From: Sphingomonadales bacterium | GTDB lineage: Bacteria; Pseudomonadota; Alphaproteobacteria; Sphingomonadales; Sphingomonadaceae | Direction: 5' to 3' | Length of the DNA: 6,084 nucleotides | Assembly (NCBI GenBank): GCA_020200935.1 | Contig: JAIVHR010000078.1 | Location: 1-6,084, forward strand | The notes under the pieces: generated by a model | Databases searched by the model: none | What the model saw: the letters and a program-made list of their open reading frames with translations, nothing else | What the model was told of the DNA's origin: nothing | Program-made: the position numbers and the translations under genes | Shown here: piece by piece, positions 1 to 6,084 of the stretch | Layout: each line of letters opens with the position of its first letter | How positions within the stretch are numbered: the stretch's first letter is position 1

Positions 1-2
1 GC

Positions 3-1817
3 TGGAACCCCGCTGCGGGCGCCCCGACGGTTCACATGCTGCGCATTCACCGCGAGGGCGAGGTGATCGATGTTCTGGCGAGCACCAATTTCGAAGTGCT
101 CCGGCGCGAGGACCAGCTCGAGCAGGCGATGCTCACCGGTCGGCTGACAGCGGTGTTGCGCGTGCCCGACCTGCGGGTCGGCGATGAGCTCGAATGGGCG
201 TTCACGATCCCCTCGCACGATCCAACGCTCCGCGACGACAGCTTCGGCCTAATGGCGCTCGGTTCAGCTCCTCCGCCCGGCCGCGTCCGGCTCGGTCTGA
301 GCTGGGACGAAGGGCAGGAGCCGACGATCCGGCTCACCGATGACCTTGCCGGTTTGGCAGAGCGCACGCCGCATGCGCTTACCGTCAGCCTCGACAATCC
401 TGAAGCTCTCACCCCGCCCAGGGATGCGCCGCCGCGATACAGCTGGCAGCGCGTCATCGAATATAGCGATCTGGCATCGTGGTCCGCCGTGTCGCAGCGT
501 TTTGACGCGCTCTACGCCACGGCTTCGCGGCTCGCTCCGGATTCGCCGGTCAGGGCGGAGGCGGCACGGATCGCCGGCGCCCATTCGGGAGAGTTCGAAC
601 GGGCGCAGGCCGCGCTCGAGCTGGTTCAAGAGCAGGTGCGCTACATCTATGTCGGCCTCGACGGCGGCAATCTGGATCCCGCCACCGCCGACGAAACGTG
701 GCGCCGCCGCTACGGGGATTGCAAGGGCAAATCCGCGCTGCTGCTCGCGCTGCTGCGCGAACTCGGCATCGAGGCCGAGGCCGTGCTGGCCAACAATACC
801 GGAATCGACGACGGCTTCGACGACCGCCTGCCCAACCCCGCTCTGTTCGATCACGTTCTCGTGCGCGCCGATATCGGCGGGACGAAATATTGGCTCGATG
901 CAACCCTGCCGGCGGTCATCGAGGCAGGAGCGGAGCCCTTTTTGCCCTATCGCTGGGTGCTGCCGCTTTCGGCGCGCGGCAGCACGCTCGAAGCCGTGCG
1001 GCAAGCAGCCCCCGCGCTGCCTCAGGAGATGGGCGTGTACGAGATCGATGCCCGGGCCGGTTTCGATCAGCCGGCCCGCTTGATCTATACGACCATCGCG
1101 CGCGGGGTCGGGGGGCTGACGCAATATATGCAGTTTTCCGTCATGACCCCCGACCAGCTGACGACCGCGATGCGCGGTTCGCTCACCGGGAGCAGCGATT
1201 GGGACGCGATCGAGGATGTCGCCTATCGCTACGACCGCGAGACCCGGGCGAGCATTCTCACCATCACCGGTAGCGGCCCGGTGGATTGGGACGATGAAGG
1301 GAGCGGCAAATACGATCTGACGCTTCCCGGCGGCGGCTTCAGCCCGCCCGAACGGCGGCAGCGGGCGAGCGGCGAGGGCGATGAGGCGCCTTTCTACAAC
1401 GCACCGAGCTACAGCTGCCATGCGACGACGGTACGATTGCCCGAAGCGACGGAAGTCGAAAACTGGGGTTTCAACACGGTGTTCGATACGATGATGTACG
1501 GCCGCATTTACTATCGGATGATGGAGCGCCGCGACGACGGCACGATCCGCATGGTCCGCGGCGCACGCGTGGAAGACCGGGAAATCACCCCCGATCGCGC
1601 CCGCCATGACAATGACCGGCTGGGCGATTTCGACAATTCGATGGCACGCATCGACTATGATCCGAATCGCACCTTCGTGTCGCGGGGAATTTTGCACAGC
1701 GTGCCGGCCACCTATGAAATAGACTGGGCGAGCCCCGATGCGCCCTGTCTGCCGGCCGACGTGCTGGCCAGCGACCGGGCGGCTCGAAGGGCCGCCGCGA
1801 GGCCCGACGCCCGGTGA
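3..1817 (+). CDS. DUF3857 / transglutaminase-like domain protein, 5'-partial
   Basis: The frame is open to the left edge; codons before the ATG at 36 read WNPAAGAPTVH, so that ATG is probably internal and the true start lies outside the window. Numbered from the ATG at 36, residues 1 to about 150 resemble the beta-rich DUF3857 domain. Residues of about 190-300 form a transglutaminase-like core with a visible Cys-His-Asp triad: C229 in YGDCKGKS, H273 in FDHVLV and D288 in YWLDAT. The rest, to residue 593, is a beta-rich C-terminal extension. Proteins of this architecture are usually exported and have a signal peptide, which here would be in the missing part. The triad suggests cysteine hydrolase or crosslinking activity, but substrates of the family are poorly known. 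The stop is TGA at 1815-1817, and no clear terminator follows. It appears to be a host gene, unrelated in function to the phage genes downstream. Confidence 0.9.
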   Translation, partial: WNPAAGAPTVHMLRIHREGEVIDVLASTNFEVLRREDQLEQAMLTGRLTAVLRVPDLRVGDELEWAFTIPSHDPTLRDDSFGLMALGSAPPPGRVRLGLSWDEGQEPTIRLTDDLAGLAERTPHALTVSLDNPEALTPPRDAPPRYSWQRVIEYSDLASWSAVSQRFDALYATASRLAPDSPVRAEAARIAGAHSGEFERAQAALELVQEQVRYIYVGLDGGNLDPATADETWRRRYGDCKGKSALLLALLRELGIEAEAVLANNTGIDDGFDDRLPNPALFDHVLVRADIGGTKYWLDATLPAVIEAGAEPFLPYRWVLPLSARGSTLEAVRQAAPALPQEMGVYEIDARAGFDQPARLIYTTIARGVGGLTQYMQFSVMTPDQLTTAMRGSLTGSSDWDAIEDVAYRYDRETRASILTITGSGPVDWDDEGSGKYDLTLPGGGFSPPERRQRASGEGDEAPFYNAPSYSCHATTVRLPEATEVENWGFNTVFDTMMYGRIYYRMMERRDDGTIRMVRGARVEDREITPDRARHDNDRLGDFDNSMARIDYDPNRTFVSRGILHSVPATYEIDWASPDAPCLPADVLASDRAARRAAARPDAR

Positions 1818-1862
1818 TGCCGGATCGGGGCGCCAACGACGTGTCCGGTGAAAGAGCGGACT

Positions 1863-2018
1863 GGCCGTTGTCGGTTGCCGAGCATTCATGTTGCGCCATC
1901 GCACGCCGCCTCGTTTGAGCATCGAGCGGGCAGCCGCACGAATTTGTTCCTGCGGCAGAGCCTCGTTGAGCTCGTCATTGGTCAGATAGCCGCGCCACCG
2001 CCGCGGGTTGCGCGTCAT
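1863..2018 (-). pseudogene. Possible orphan ORF fragment, unknown function
   Basis: This minus-strand frame opens with ATG at 2018 and gives about 50 residues that look protein-like: an Arg/Trp-rich start (MTRNPRRWRGY), an acidic stretch (LTNDELNEALPQEQIRAAA) and a basic end (MLKRGGVRWRNMNARQ). It then runs without a stop into the antisense of the transglutaminase gene, where the translation becomes low-complexity shadow sequence, so any real product has lost its own end. No good Shine-Dalgarno sequence precedes the ATG. Its 5' end overlaps the broken 5' end of the prohead protease fragment by 11 bases, which puts both at a likely rearrangement junction. I do not recognise a family. It may simply be chance coding potential in GC-rich DNA; the left boundary given is where the sequence stops looking protein-like. 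Confidence 0.25.
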
Positions 2019-2202
2019 CGCCCGGGTGACCGACGAGGGGCTGATGCGAAAGGCCGGCGGGTTGAGCTTCGGCTACCGCGTCCGCGCCGGCCGCGAAACC
2101 GGCGCCCGGCACCGCGAACTGACCGACCTGGAACTGGTGGAAATCAGCCTCGTCGCCGTCCCGATGCAGCCGCTGGCGCGGGTACATGCGGTGGCGGAAT
2201 AG
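2008..2202 (+). pseudogene. HK97-type prohead protease (S78), C-terminal remnant
   Basis: The 64-residue translation matches the C-terminal part of phage prohead proteases of family S78, which cleave the scaffolding arm of the HK97-type major capsid protein during head maturation. Diagnostic segments are KAGGLSFGYRVR (residues 15-26), containing the GLSFGY motif whose Ser is thought to be catalytic, and DLELVEISLVAVPMQPLARV (residues 40-59), the conserved end of the family. Family members are usually some 150-200 residues, so more than half is missing, including the region with the catalytic His. The same frame meets a TAG at 1987-1989. The only upstream initiator is a TTG at 2008 without a ribosome binding site, so I treat this as a 5'-truncated gene. 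Homology probably begins between about 2010 and 2045. The natural partner, a major capsid gene, begins about 2.8 kb downstream. Confidence 0.8.
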
Positions 2203-2238
2203 ATCGAAATTTTTCGAAGCGGTTTGTTTGCCGGACGG

Positions 2239-2529
2239 TTATGCTGGTCCGCTATCCTCGAACCACGCCTCGACTTCGCCCGAGAGCTTGATCGTCAGCG
2301 GCTGGCCGTGGCGGTCGCGGGTCTTGCCGGCCTGGACGCGGATCCAGCCTTCGGAAATGCAATATTCCTCGACGTCGCTGCGCTCGCGCCCCTTGAAGCG
2401 GATGCCGATGCCGCGCTGGAGCAGCGCCGGATCGTAATGGTCGCTCGTCGGGTTGTTCGAGAGCCGATCCGGAGGAGAATCGGCGGGCGGGGTTTCGCCT
2501 GCCGGCTTGTCGGTGGTGTCGTCGGTCAT
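2239..2529 (-). CDS. DUF3297 family protein
   Basis: This 96-residue protein is encoded on the opposite strand to its neighbours. Residues 1 to about 30 are Pro/Asp/Thr-rich and probably disordered. Residues of about 20-92 match the compact DUF3297 family of proteobacteria: PPDRLSNNPTSDHYD, then RGIGIRFKGRERSDVEEYC, SEGWIRVQAGK, and LTIKLSGEVEAWFED near the end. The length is normal for the family, slightly extended at the N terminus. No function is established to my knowledge, and there are no membrane segments or signal peptide. The stop is TAA (complement of 2239-2241). The ATG at 2529 has no strong Shine-Dalgarno sequence, so expression may rely on a weak or leaderless start. It diverges from the tail-spike gene, with 153 bases between the two starts. 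It looks like a host-type gene lying between phage-derived pieces. Confidence 0.85.
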   Translation of the reverse strand: MTDDTTDKPAGETPPADSPPDRLSNNPTSDHYDPALLQRGIGIRFKGRERSDVEEYCISEGWIRVQAGKTRDRHGQPLTIKLSGEVEAWFEDSGPA

Positions 2530-2570
2530 GGCGGCGGCGTTTAATCGGAAACTGGAATGAAAGAAAGCTG

Positions 2571-2647
2571 ATCGTCTCCCCCTGGCAGGGGGGAGAGGAG
2601 TCAGACGTGCCGCCTCCGTGCCCGCCCGGGCTCGGGGGCTTTTTCGT
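2571..2647 (+). repeat. Duplicated leader element, copy A (before tail-spike gene)
   Basis: This segment aligns with 4911-4985 over about 77 columns, with 10 mismatches and 2 single-base gaps by hand count (about 84% identity). It contains a first hairpin (2575-2583 pairing with 2587-2596, one bulged G, loop GGC), a linker 2597-2611 with the conserved core GACGTG (2604-2609), and a terminator-like hairpin described separately. The ribosome binding site of the tail-spike gene lies 25 bases further on. Differences between copies mostly fall in loops or unpaired positions, or keep pairing, which suggests constraint at the RNA level. Confidence 0.75.
2612..2644 (+). terminator. Rho-independent terminator-like hairpin, copy A
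   Basis: GCCTCCG (2612-2618) pairs with CGGGGGC (2633-2639) through 7 base pairs, including one G-U. After a T/T mismatch, GCCC (2620-2623) pairs with GGGC (2628-2631) around a GCCC loop. Five T residues follow directly (2640-2644). It would act on plus-strand transcription, before the tail-spike start. On the minus strand no T run follows, so it would not end transcripts in that direction. Confidence 0.75.
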
Positions 2648-2671
2648 GTCTCAATTACGTACCCAACCCAC

Positions 2672-2676
2672 AGGAG
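2672..2676 (+). promoter_or_regulatory. Ribosome binding site of the tail-spike gene
   Basis: AGGAG lies 6 bases before the ATG at 2683 in an A-rich context (ATAAAA). This strong site fixes the start of the tail protein in the first of its two frames. The TTG at 2840 that opens the second frame has no comparable site. Confidence 0.85.
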
Positions 2677-2682
2677 ATAAAA

Positions 2683-4645
2683 ATGGCTATATTGTTCACC
2701 ATCCCCACCCGTCCGGCATTCGCGTCAAACGGCTTGCCGGCGGCGGGTGCCAAGCTCTATTTCTACGAGACCGGCACCACCACGCCGGAGGACGTCTACA
2801 CCACCCCCGAACTGACGACCGCGCACAGCAATCCCGTGGTTGCCGACAGCGCCGGCCGGTTCGCGCCGATCTATCTCCGACAGCGACGATACCGGAGCCT
2901 CCGGCGCGTGGGTTCGGGTCTGGGACAATGCCGTCATTCAGGCCACATGGGCGGGCCTTCTCTTTGATGGCACGACGATTGAAACGGACAGTTGGGGTGA
3001 CCTGATCTCGCTGGTCGAATATCTGGGATCGGGATACACGATCAAGCTACCCGCTGGCACGTCCCCGACCGGGCCGCTGGTGTTCAATGTCGCGGTGAAT
3101 ATCGTCGGCGAGACCTATGGGAGCGTCAACGATGCTTCGCAATTTGAAACGGACGAGGGCGTAAGCTGTATCCGGCATACGACGACCGTCACTGCGGGAA
3201 CGCTTCTTACCTTCGACGCCGACACTGCCAGCGCGCAGTTGTATGGAGGCTCTCTCGAGGGGGTGATTCTCGACGGCAATAATTTCGCCAAGAAGCTTAT
3301 TCGGCTCAACTCCTGCGTCGGTTTCACGGTCAACTGCCTCGGTATGAAGGCAACCGAGATCGGTCTTGAGATCAATAACGACGGGACGGGCGACTTCACC
3401 ACCTCCGGTATGGACTTCTCCGGCTGGCGCTATCGCTGCGGCAGCAACAACAACTGTCGTGATTCGGTGGGCGTTGTCCTCGCAGCCGATAACGGGGCGC
3501 TTGGCTCGTCGCATTTCGCCGACGACGTGATCGTCGAGAACAGGGATGGCTACGGAATCGAGTTTCGCCATGGCGATAGCTCCCATATCAACTGGCTGAA
3601 GGTTCTCGACCAGCCCGATGCCACCCAAAAAGCCGTCCATTTCGCTGACCAGGTCGTCATAGAATATGAGCTGACTTCTGTCGCAAGCAGCGGCGCGACT
3701 TCGCCGCATGGCAACGATATCCCCCGCTTCACGCACGACTCCGATCTCGTCGTCAACAATTACGGGCGCTATGTCGTCATTTCCGGCACGACCAATTATG
3801 ACGGAACGCACTGGGCCGAATATGTCTCGGCGACACAGTTTGACGTTCCGTCGCTGGATTATGTGGCCGAAACCTTTTCAGGGGCGACCGTAGGCCGATC
3901 GTTCGGCGCGAAAAAGAATTGCATCGTCCACGGTGTGCAGACGAGTTGCAGGGTCGATTACGGCACATCGAACGCCATCCTGTTTCAGAACGGCGAGGGC
4001 GGAAAGTTCTTCTCCGGCGATAACGGCATGGGCATTGTCCACAGTGTCGTCATCGACCGCGGGTCGGGTCGGTTTTTCCGCACCGTGCCTTATGATTTCG
4101 AGGGACGGGCGGATCTGCTTGCCGGTGATCTCGTTACCACCGACGGCACGATTGCCGAACTCAACGGTTTCGGCGTGGTAACGTTGGCCAACGCAGCGGA
4201 ACAGTCGATCCTGTGGAATTTCCGAGCCCCGCTGGAATGGTATGGCGGGGCAATCGATTGGGTCGAGATACTCTATATCGCAGGCACCGGGCCGACCGCG
4301 GATGTCGATTTCCGGATCGACATGAAATCGAAGGGGCCGCGAGAAACCACCGGAAGCATAGCGGTATCGGAGATCGTAACCGGCCCGACCTCGCACACCA
4401 CCAACGGCATTGCGCGGGTGAGGCTGGATATGGTTGCCTCGCCCGGAACGCCCACCGTCCTCTACCACAAGGAGGGGGACGTCATCTCGGTCAAGGTTAC
4501 GAGGCTGGGCAACGCCGATACGCATACCGGTGATGCTAGGGTGATCGGCATCACCTTGCACCATCATTCCAACGGGCCTGTCGATTGGAGCGGCTTTGAC
4601 GGCTTCGAACTGCCGTTGCGCGGTCCGGTCATGGACGCTGCCTAG
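2683..4645 (+). pseudogene. Phage tail-spike/tail-fibre-like protein with a single frameshift
   Basis: Two overlapping frames encode one protein. The first, from ATG 2683, gives a phage tail-spike-type N-terminal domain (GLPAAGAKLYFYETGTTTP, then NPVVADSAGRFAPIYL to residue 65) that normally attaches the fibre to the virion. It then turns to nonsense and stops at 2965-2967. The second frame resumes exactly in register: omitting one base at about 2878 (CTC C GAC) gives APIYL-DSDDTGASGAWVRVWDN and continues to TAG at 4643-4645, for a rebuilt length of 653 residues. Residues of about 130-400 have short Gly/Asn/Asp-rich repeats (for example GSLEGVILDGNNF) typical of right-handed beta-helix, pectate-lyase-like receptor-binding or depolymerase modules. 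The last ~180 residues look like a beta-sandwich cap. Active-site residues cannot be named. If the extra base is real, only a 94-residue product is made; if it is a sequencing error, the gene is intact. No other tail genes are in the window. Confidence 0.8.
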
Positions 4646-4689
4646 CCGGCCGGACTTGCCCTCGCATGTCCGTATGATGGGCCTGGTAT

Positions 4690-4718
4690 GGTCGGGGCAA
4701 TGATGGCCACGGCCGACC
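4690..4718 (+). other. Weak stem-loop after the tail-spike gene
   Basis: GGTCGG (4690-4695) can pair with CCGACC (4713-4718) across a 17-base loop, followed by TTTAAGG. It lies 45 bases after the tail-spike stop and might end that transcript, but the loop is large and the T run is short. Confidence 0.25.
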
Positions 4719-4738
4719 TTTAAGGAAAGAGCGGATCG

Positions 4739-4873
4739 CTCTCCCCCTGCGGGAGAGGGACGCCGGCGCGCAGCGTCGGCCGGGAGAGGGGGACAGAGCG
4801 AGCGGGAGCGAGCGTGGCGGCGGTGAAATTGCCGCCGCGCGGCAAGCTCGCCTGCGGCTCGCACCCCCTCTCC
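4739..4873. repeat. Nested palindromic intergenic repeat (REP-like)
   Basis: The block starts with a hairpin, CTCTCCC (4739-4745) pairing with GGGAGAG (4751-4757). A GACGC/GCGTC stem follows (4759-4763 with 4773-4777). Then comes a long imperfect hairpin made of four nested stems: 4783-4792 with 4864-4873 (10 bp, GGAGAGGGGG/CCCCCTCTCC), 4798-4803 with 4857-4862, 4808-4813 with 4846-4851, and 4817-4823 with 4832-4838 around an AT-containing loop. There is no coding potential of note. Such blocks resemble repetitive palindromic intergenic elements common in GC-rich proteobacterial genomes. Family membership cannot be shown from one window. Confidence 0.65.
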
Positions 4874-4910
4874 AACTCCGACCAAGGCGGTTGCGCCGCC
4901 AAGTCTTCGT

Positions 4911-4985
4911 ATCCTCTCCCCCTGTCAGGCGGAGAGGAGTCTGACGTGTCGCCTCCGCGTCCACCGGGCCCGGGGGCTTTTTTGT
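4911..4985 (+). repeat. Duplicated leader element, copy B (before capsid gene)
   Basis: This is the partner of 2571-2647. Its first hairpin pairs CCTCTCC (4913-4919) with GGAGAGG (4931-4937), then CCT with AGG around a GTC loop. The linker core GACGTG (4943-4948) is kept. In this copy GCGGAG (4929-4934) could instead pair with CTCCGC (4953-4958), competing with both flanking hairpins as an antiterminator would. In copy A the equivalent pairing is only about 4 bp, so the switch is speculative. The capsid gene starts 14 to 17 bases after the element. Confidence 0.75.
4951..4983 (+). terminator. Rho-independent terminator-like hairpin, copy B
   Basis: GCCTCCG (4951-4957) pairs with CGGGGGC (4971-4977). 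After a C/C mismatch, GTCC (4959-4962) pairs with GGGC (4966-4969, one U-G) around an ACC loop, and six T residues follow (4978-4983). It sits just before the capsid start, so it would block read-through into the capsid gene unless relieved, or the capsid transcript begins within or after it. Confidence 0.75.
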
Positions 4986-4991
4986 CTCCAA

Positions 4992-4996
4992 AGGAG
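4992..4996 (+). promoter_or_regulatory. Ribosome binding site of the capsid gene
   Basis: AGGAG precedes two consecutive in-frame ATG codons, at 5000 and 5003. Spacing is 3 bases to the first and 6 to the second, so the second is the better-placed start. Confidence 0.8.
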
Positions 4997-5002
4997 AGAA
5001 TG

Positions 5003-6084
5003 ATGATCGAGACCAAGATGGACCCGCTGGCGGCGAGCTTCGCCGCTATGGAAGAGCCGCCGCATGAGGATATCGCGGTGGCGGCCGAGGAAGCCTCCGC
5101 CGAGCCCGAACGATCGCCGATCGAGAAGGTCGCCGATCATATGGCGCAGATGAAGCGCTGGATGGACGCGCATACCGTTGCCGCGGCGCGGCCGGCGCTC
5201 GAAGGCGCGAGCAAGGAACCCGGCAGGCAGAGCGCGTTTACCGAGACCTATATCCGCCGCGGCGTCGAGACCGGGATCGAGCAGAAGGCCTTCGTCGGCA
5301 CCTCCGACAGTGCCGGCGGCTATGCGATCCCGCAAGAGATCGACGCGGTGATCGACCGGACGCTGGCGTCGATCTCGCCGATCCGGGGCATCGCCAATGT
5401 CGTTAAGGTCGGCACGGCCGGCTATCGCAAGCTGGTGACGACCGGCGGCACGCCCTCGGGCTGGGTCGCCGAGGATGCCGCGCGGCCCGAGACCGACACC
5501 CCCGATTTCGCCGAGATCGCGCCACCGATGGGCGAGCTCTACGCCAACCCGGCGGCGAGCCAGGCGATGCTTGACGACGCCGCCTTCGATGTCGAGGCCT
5601 GGCTGGCGGGCGAGATCGCCAGCGAATTCGCCCGCGCCGAGGGCGCCGCCTTCGTCGGCGGCAGCGGCATCAACCGGCCCGAAGGCTTCCTGACCGCCTC
5701 GGCCACCGACGAGGATGACGAGACCCGCGATTTCGGTTCGCTGCAATATATCGCCACCGGGGCCGATGGCGGCTTCGCCGGGACCGATCCCGAATATGCG
5801 CTGATCGATCTCGTCCAGTCGCTGCGTTCGCCCTATCGCCAGGGCGCGCATTTCGTGATGAATTCGGCGACGCTTTCGGCGATCCGCAAATTCAAGACCG
5901 ACGACGGCGCCTTTCTCTGGCAGCCGGGGTTGATGGCCGGGCAGCCCGATACCCTGCTCGGCTATCCGATCACCGAGGCCGACGACATGCCCGATATTGC
6001 GAGCGACGCCTTCGCGCTCGGCCGCGAGGCGGTCGTCGAGCCGGGCTTTTCGACGGCGATCGTGACGACGGCGTCGGGCGCCGA
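5003..6084 (+). CDS. HK97-fold major capsid protein, 3'-partial
   Basis: This is the shell protein of an HK97-type phage head or GTA particle. The frame is open to the right edge, with 360 complete codons visible; family members are usually about 390-420 residues, so only a short C-terminal part is missing. Residues 1 to about 95 (beginning MIETKMDPLAASFAAMEE) are acidic and helical, like the scaffolding delta arm that a prohead protease removes. The conserved shell begins near AFVGTSDSAGGYAIP (the GGYAIP is at 105-110). Other family segments are SPIRGIANV, the W-containing GWVAEDAARPETD, PMGELYANPAAS, LLD-like MLDDAAFDVEAWL, EGAAFVGGSGINRPEGFL, FVMNSATLSAIRKFKT and LLGYPITEADDMP. The overall pattern is close to alphaproteobacterial GTA-type capsids. 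The start at 5000 is an in-frame alternative. The gene follows terminator-like hairpin B directly, and its usual neighbour, the prohead protease, survives only as a distant fragment. No frame break is seen. Confidence 0.92.
   Translation, partial: MIETKMDPLAASFAAMEEPPHEDIAVAAEEASAEPERSPIEKVADHMAQMKRWMDAHTVAAARPALEGASKEPGRQSAFTETYIRRGVETGIEQKAFVGTSDSAGGYAIPQEIDAVIDRTLASISPIRGIANVVKVGTAGYRKLVTTGGTPSGWVAEDAARPETDTPDFAEIAPPMGELYANPAASQAMLDDAAFDVEAWLAGEIASEFARAEGAAFVGGSGINRPEGFLTASATDEDDETRDFGSLQYIATGADGGFAGTDPEYALIDLVQSLRSPYRQGAHFVMNSATLSAIRKFKTDDGAFLWQPGLMAGQPDTLLGYPITEADDMPDIASDAFALGREAVVEPGFSTAIVTTASGA

Noticed and set aside
264..1862. Long minus-strand open frame opposite the transglutaminase gene
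   Set aside because: It is antisense to a gene with a recognisable catalytic triad, and its translation is Arg/Pro/Gly-rich low-complexity sequence typical of GC-rich shadows. Only the end outside that gene (1863-2018) looks protein-like.
1818..2007. Attachment site, tRNA or integrase remnant at the phage edge
   Set aside because: No tRNA-like fold, no integrase sequence and no matching att-type direct repeat could be seen by eye.
2872..2882. Programmed frameshift in the tail-spike gene
   Set aside because: There is no heptameric slippery site, no stop codon at the shift point and no clear stimulatory structure; a simple indel or sequencing error is more likely.
2840..4645. Independent gene starting at TTG 2840
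   Set aside because: It has no ribosome binding site, and its first 13 codons overlap the well-conserved attachment domain in the other frame. It is better explained as the continuation of the gene starting at 2683.
4735..4985. CRISPR array
   Set aside because: The repeated CTCTCCCCCTG units are few, irregularly spaced and part of palindromes; there is no regular repeat-spacer pattern.
4925..5851. Minus-strand 308-codon frame opposite the capsid gene
   Set aside because: It is the antisense shadow of a clear HK97 capsid protein, its composition is biased, and it runs through the terminator hairpin.

Overview
The window is high-GC DNA of alphaproteobacterial, most likely sphingomonad or Erythrobacter-like, type. 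This rests on codon use, on a DUF3857/transglutaminase protein, on a DUF3297 protein, and on a capsid protein resembling those of alphaproteobacterial HK97-type prophages and gene transfer agents (GTAs). No taxonomic marker gene is present, so the assignment is an inference.

Layout: (1) 3-1817, the 3' part of a host gene for a DUF3857 + transglutaminase-like protein, open at the left edge. (2) 1818-2007, no convincing intact gene, but a possible orphan ORF fragment on the minus strand. (3) 2008-2202, only the C-terminal part of an HK97-type prohead protease (peptidase family S78). (4) 2239-2529, a small conserved DUF3297 protein on the minus strand. (5) 2683-4645, a phage tail-spike/tail-fibre-like beta-helix protein whose frame is broken once, near 2878. 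(6) 4646-4999, a repeat-rich intergenic region with nested palindromes and a terminator-like hairpin. (7) From 5003 (or 5000) to the right edge, an HK97-fold major capsid protein, open at the window end.

In HK97-like phages and GTAs the prohead protease gene normally lies directly before the major capsid gene. Here the protease is a 5'-truncated remnant, and about 2.8 kb separates it from the capsid gene. That stretch holds a DUF3297 gene on the opposite strand, a frameshifted tail spike and repeats. The region therefore looks like a rearranged prophage or GTA-like capsid cluster next to host genes, not a tidy phage operon.

The most interesting structure is a leader of about 76 nt present twice (2571-2647 and 4911-4985, about 84% identical by hand alignment). 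One copy precedes the tail-spike gene and the other the capsid gene. Each copy has a pyrimidine/purine hairpin, a nearly invariant linker and a GC-rich hairpin followed by a run of 5 or 6 T, like an intrinsic terminator; a start codon with a good ribosome binding site follows. It may be an attenuator-like leader reused ahead of phage structural genes, or a repeat at which structural modules recombine. The capsid copy also appears to carry an extra palindromic block bounded by an 11-nt direct repeat.
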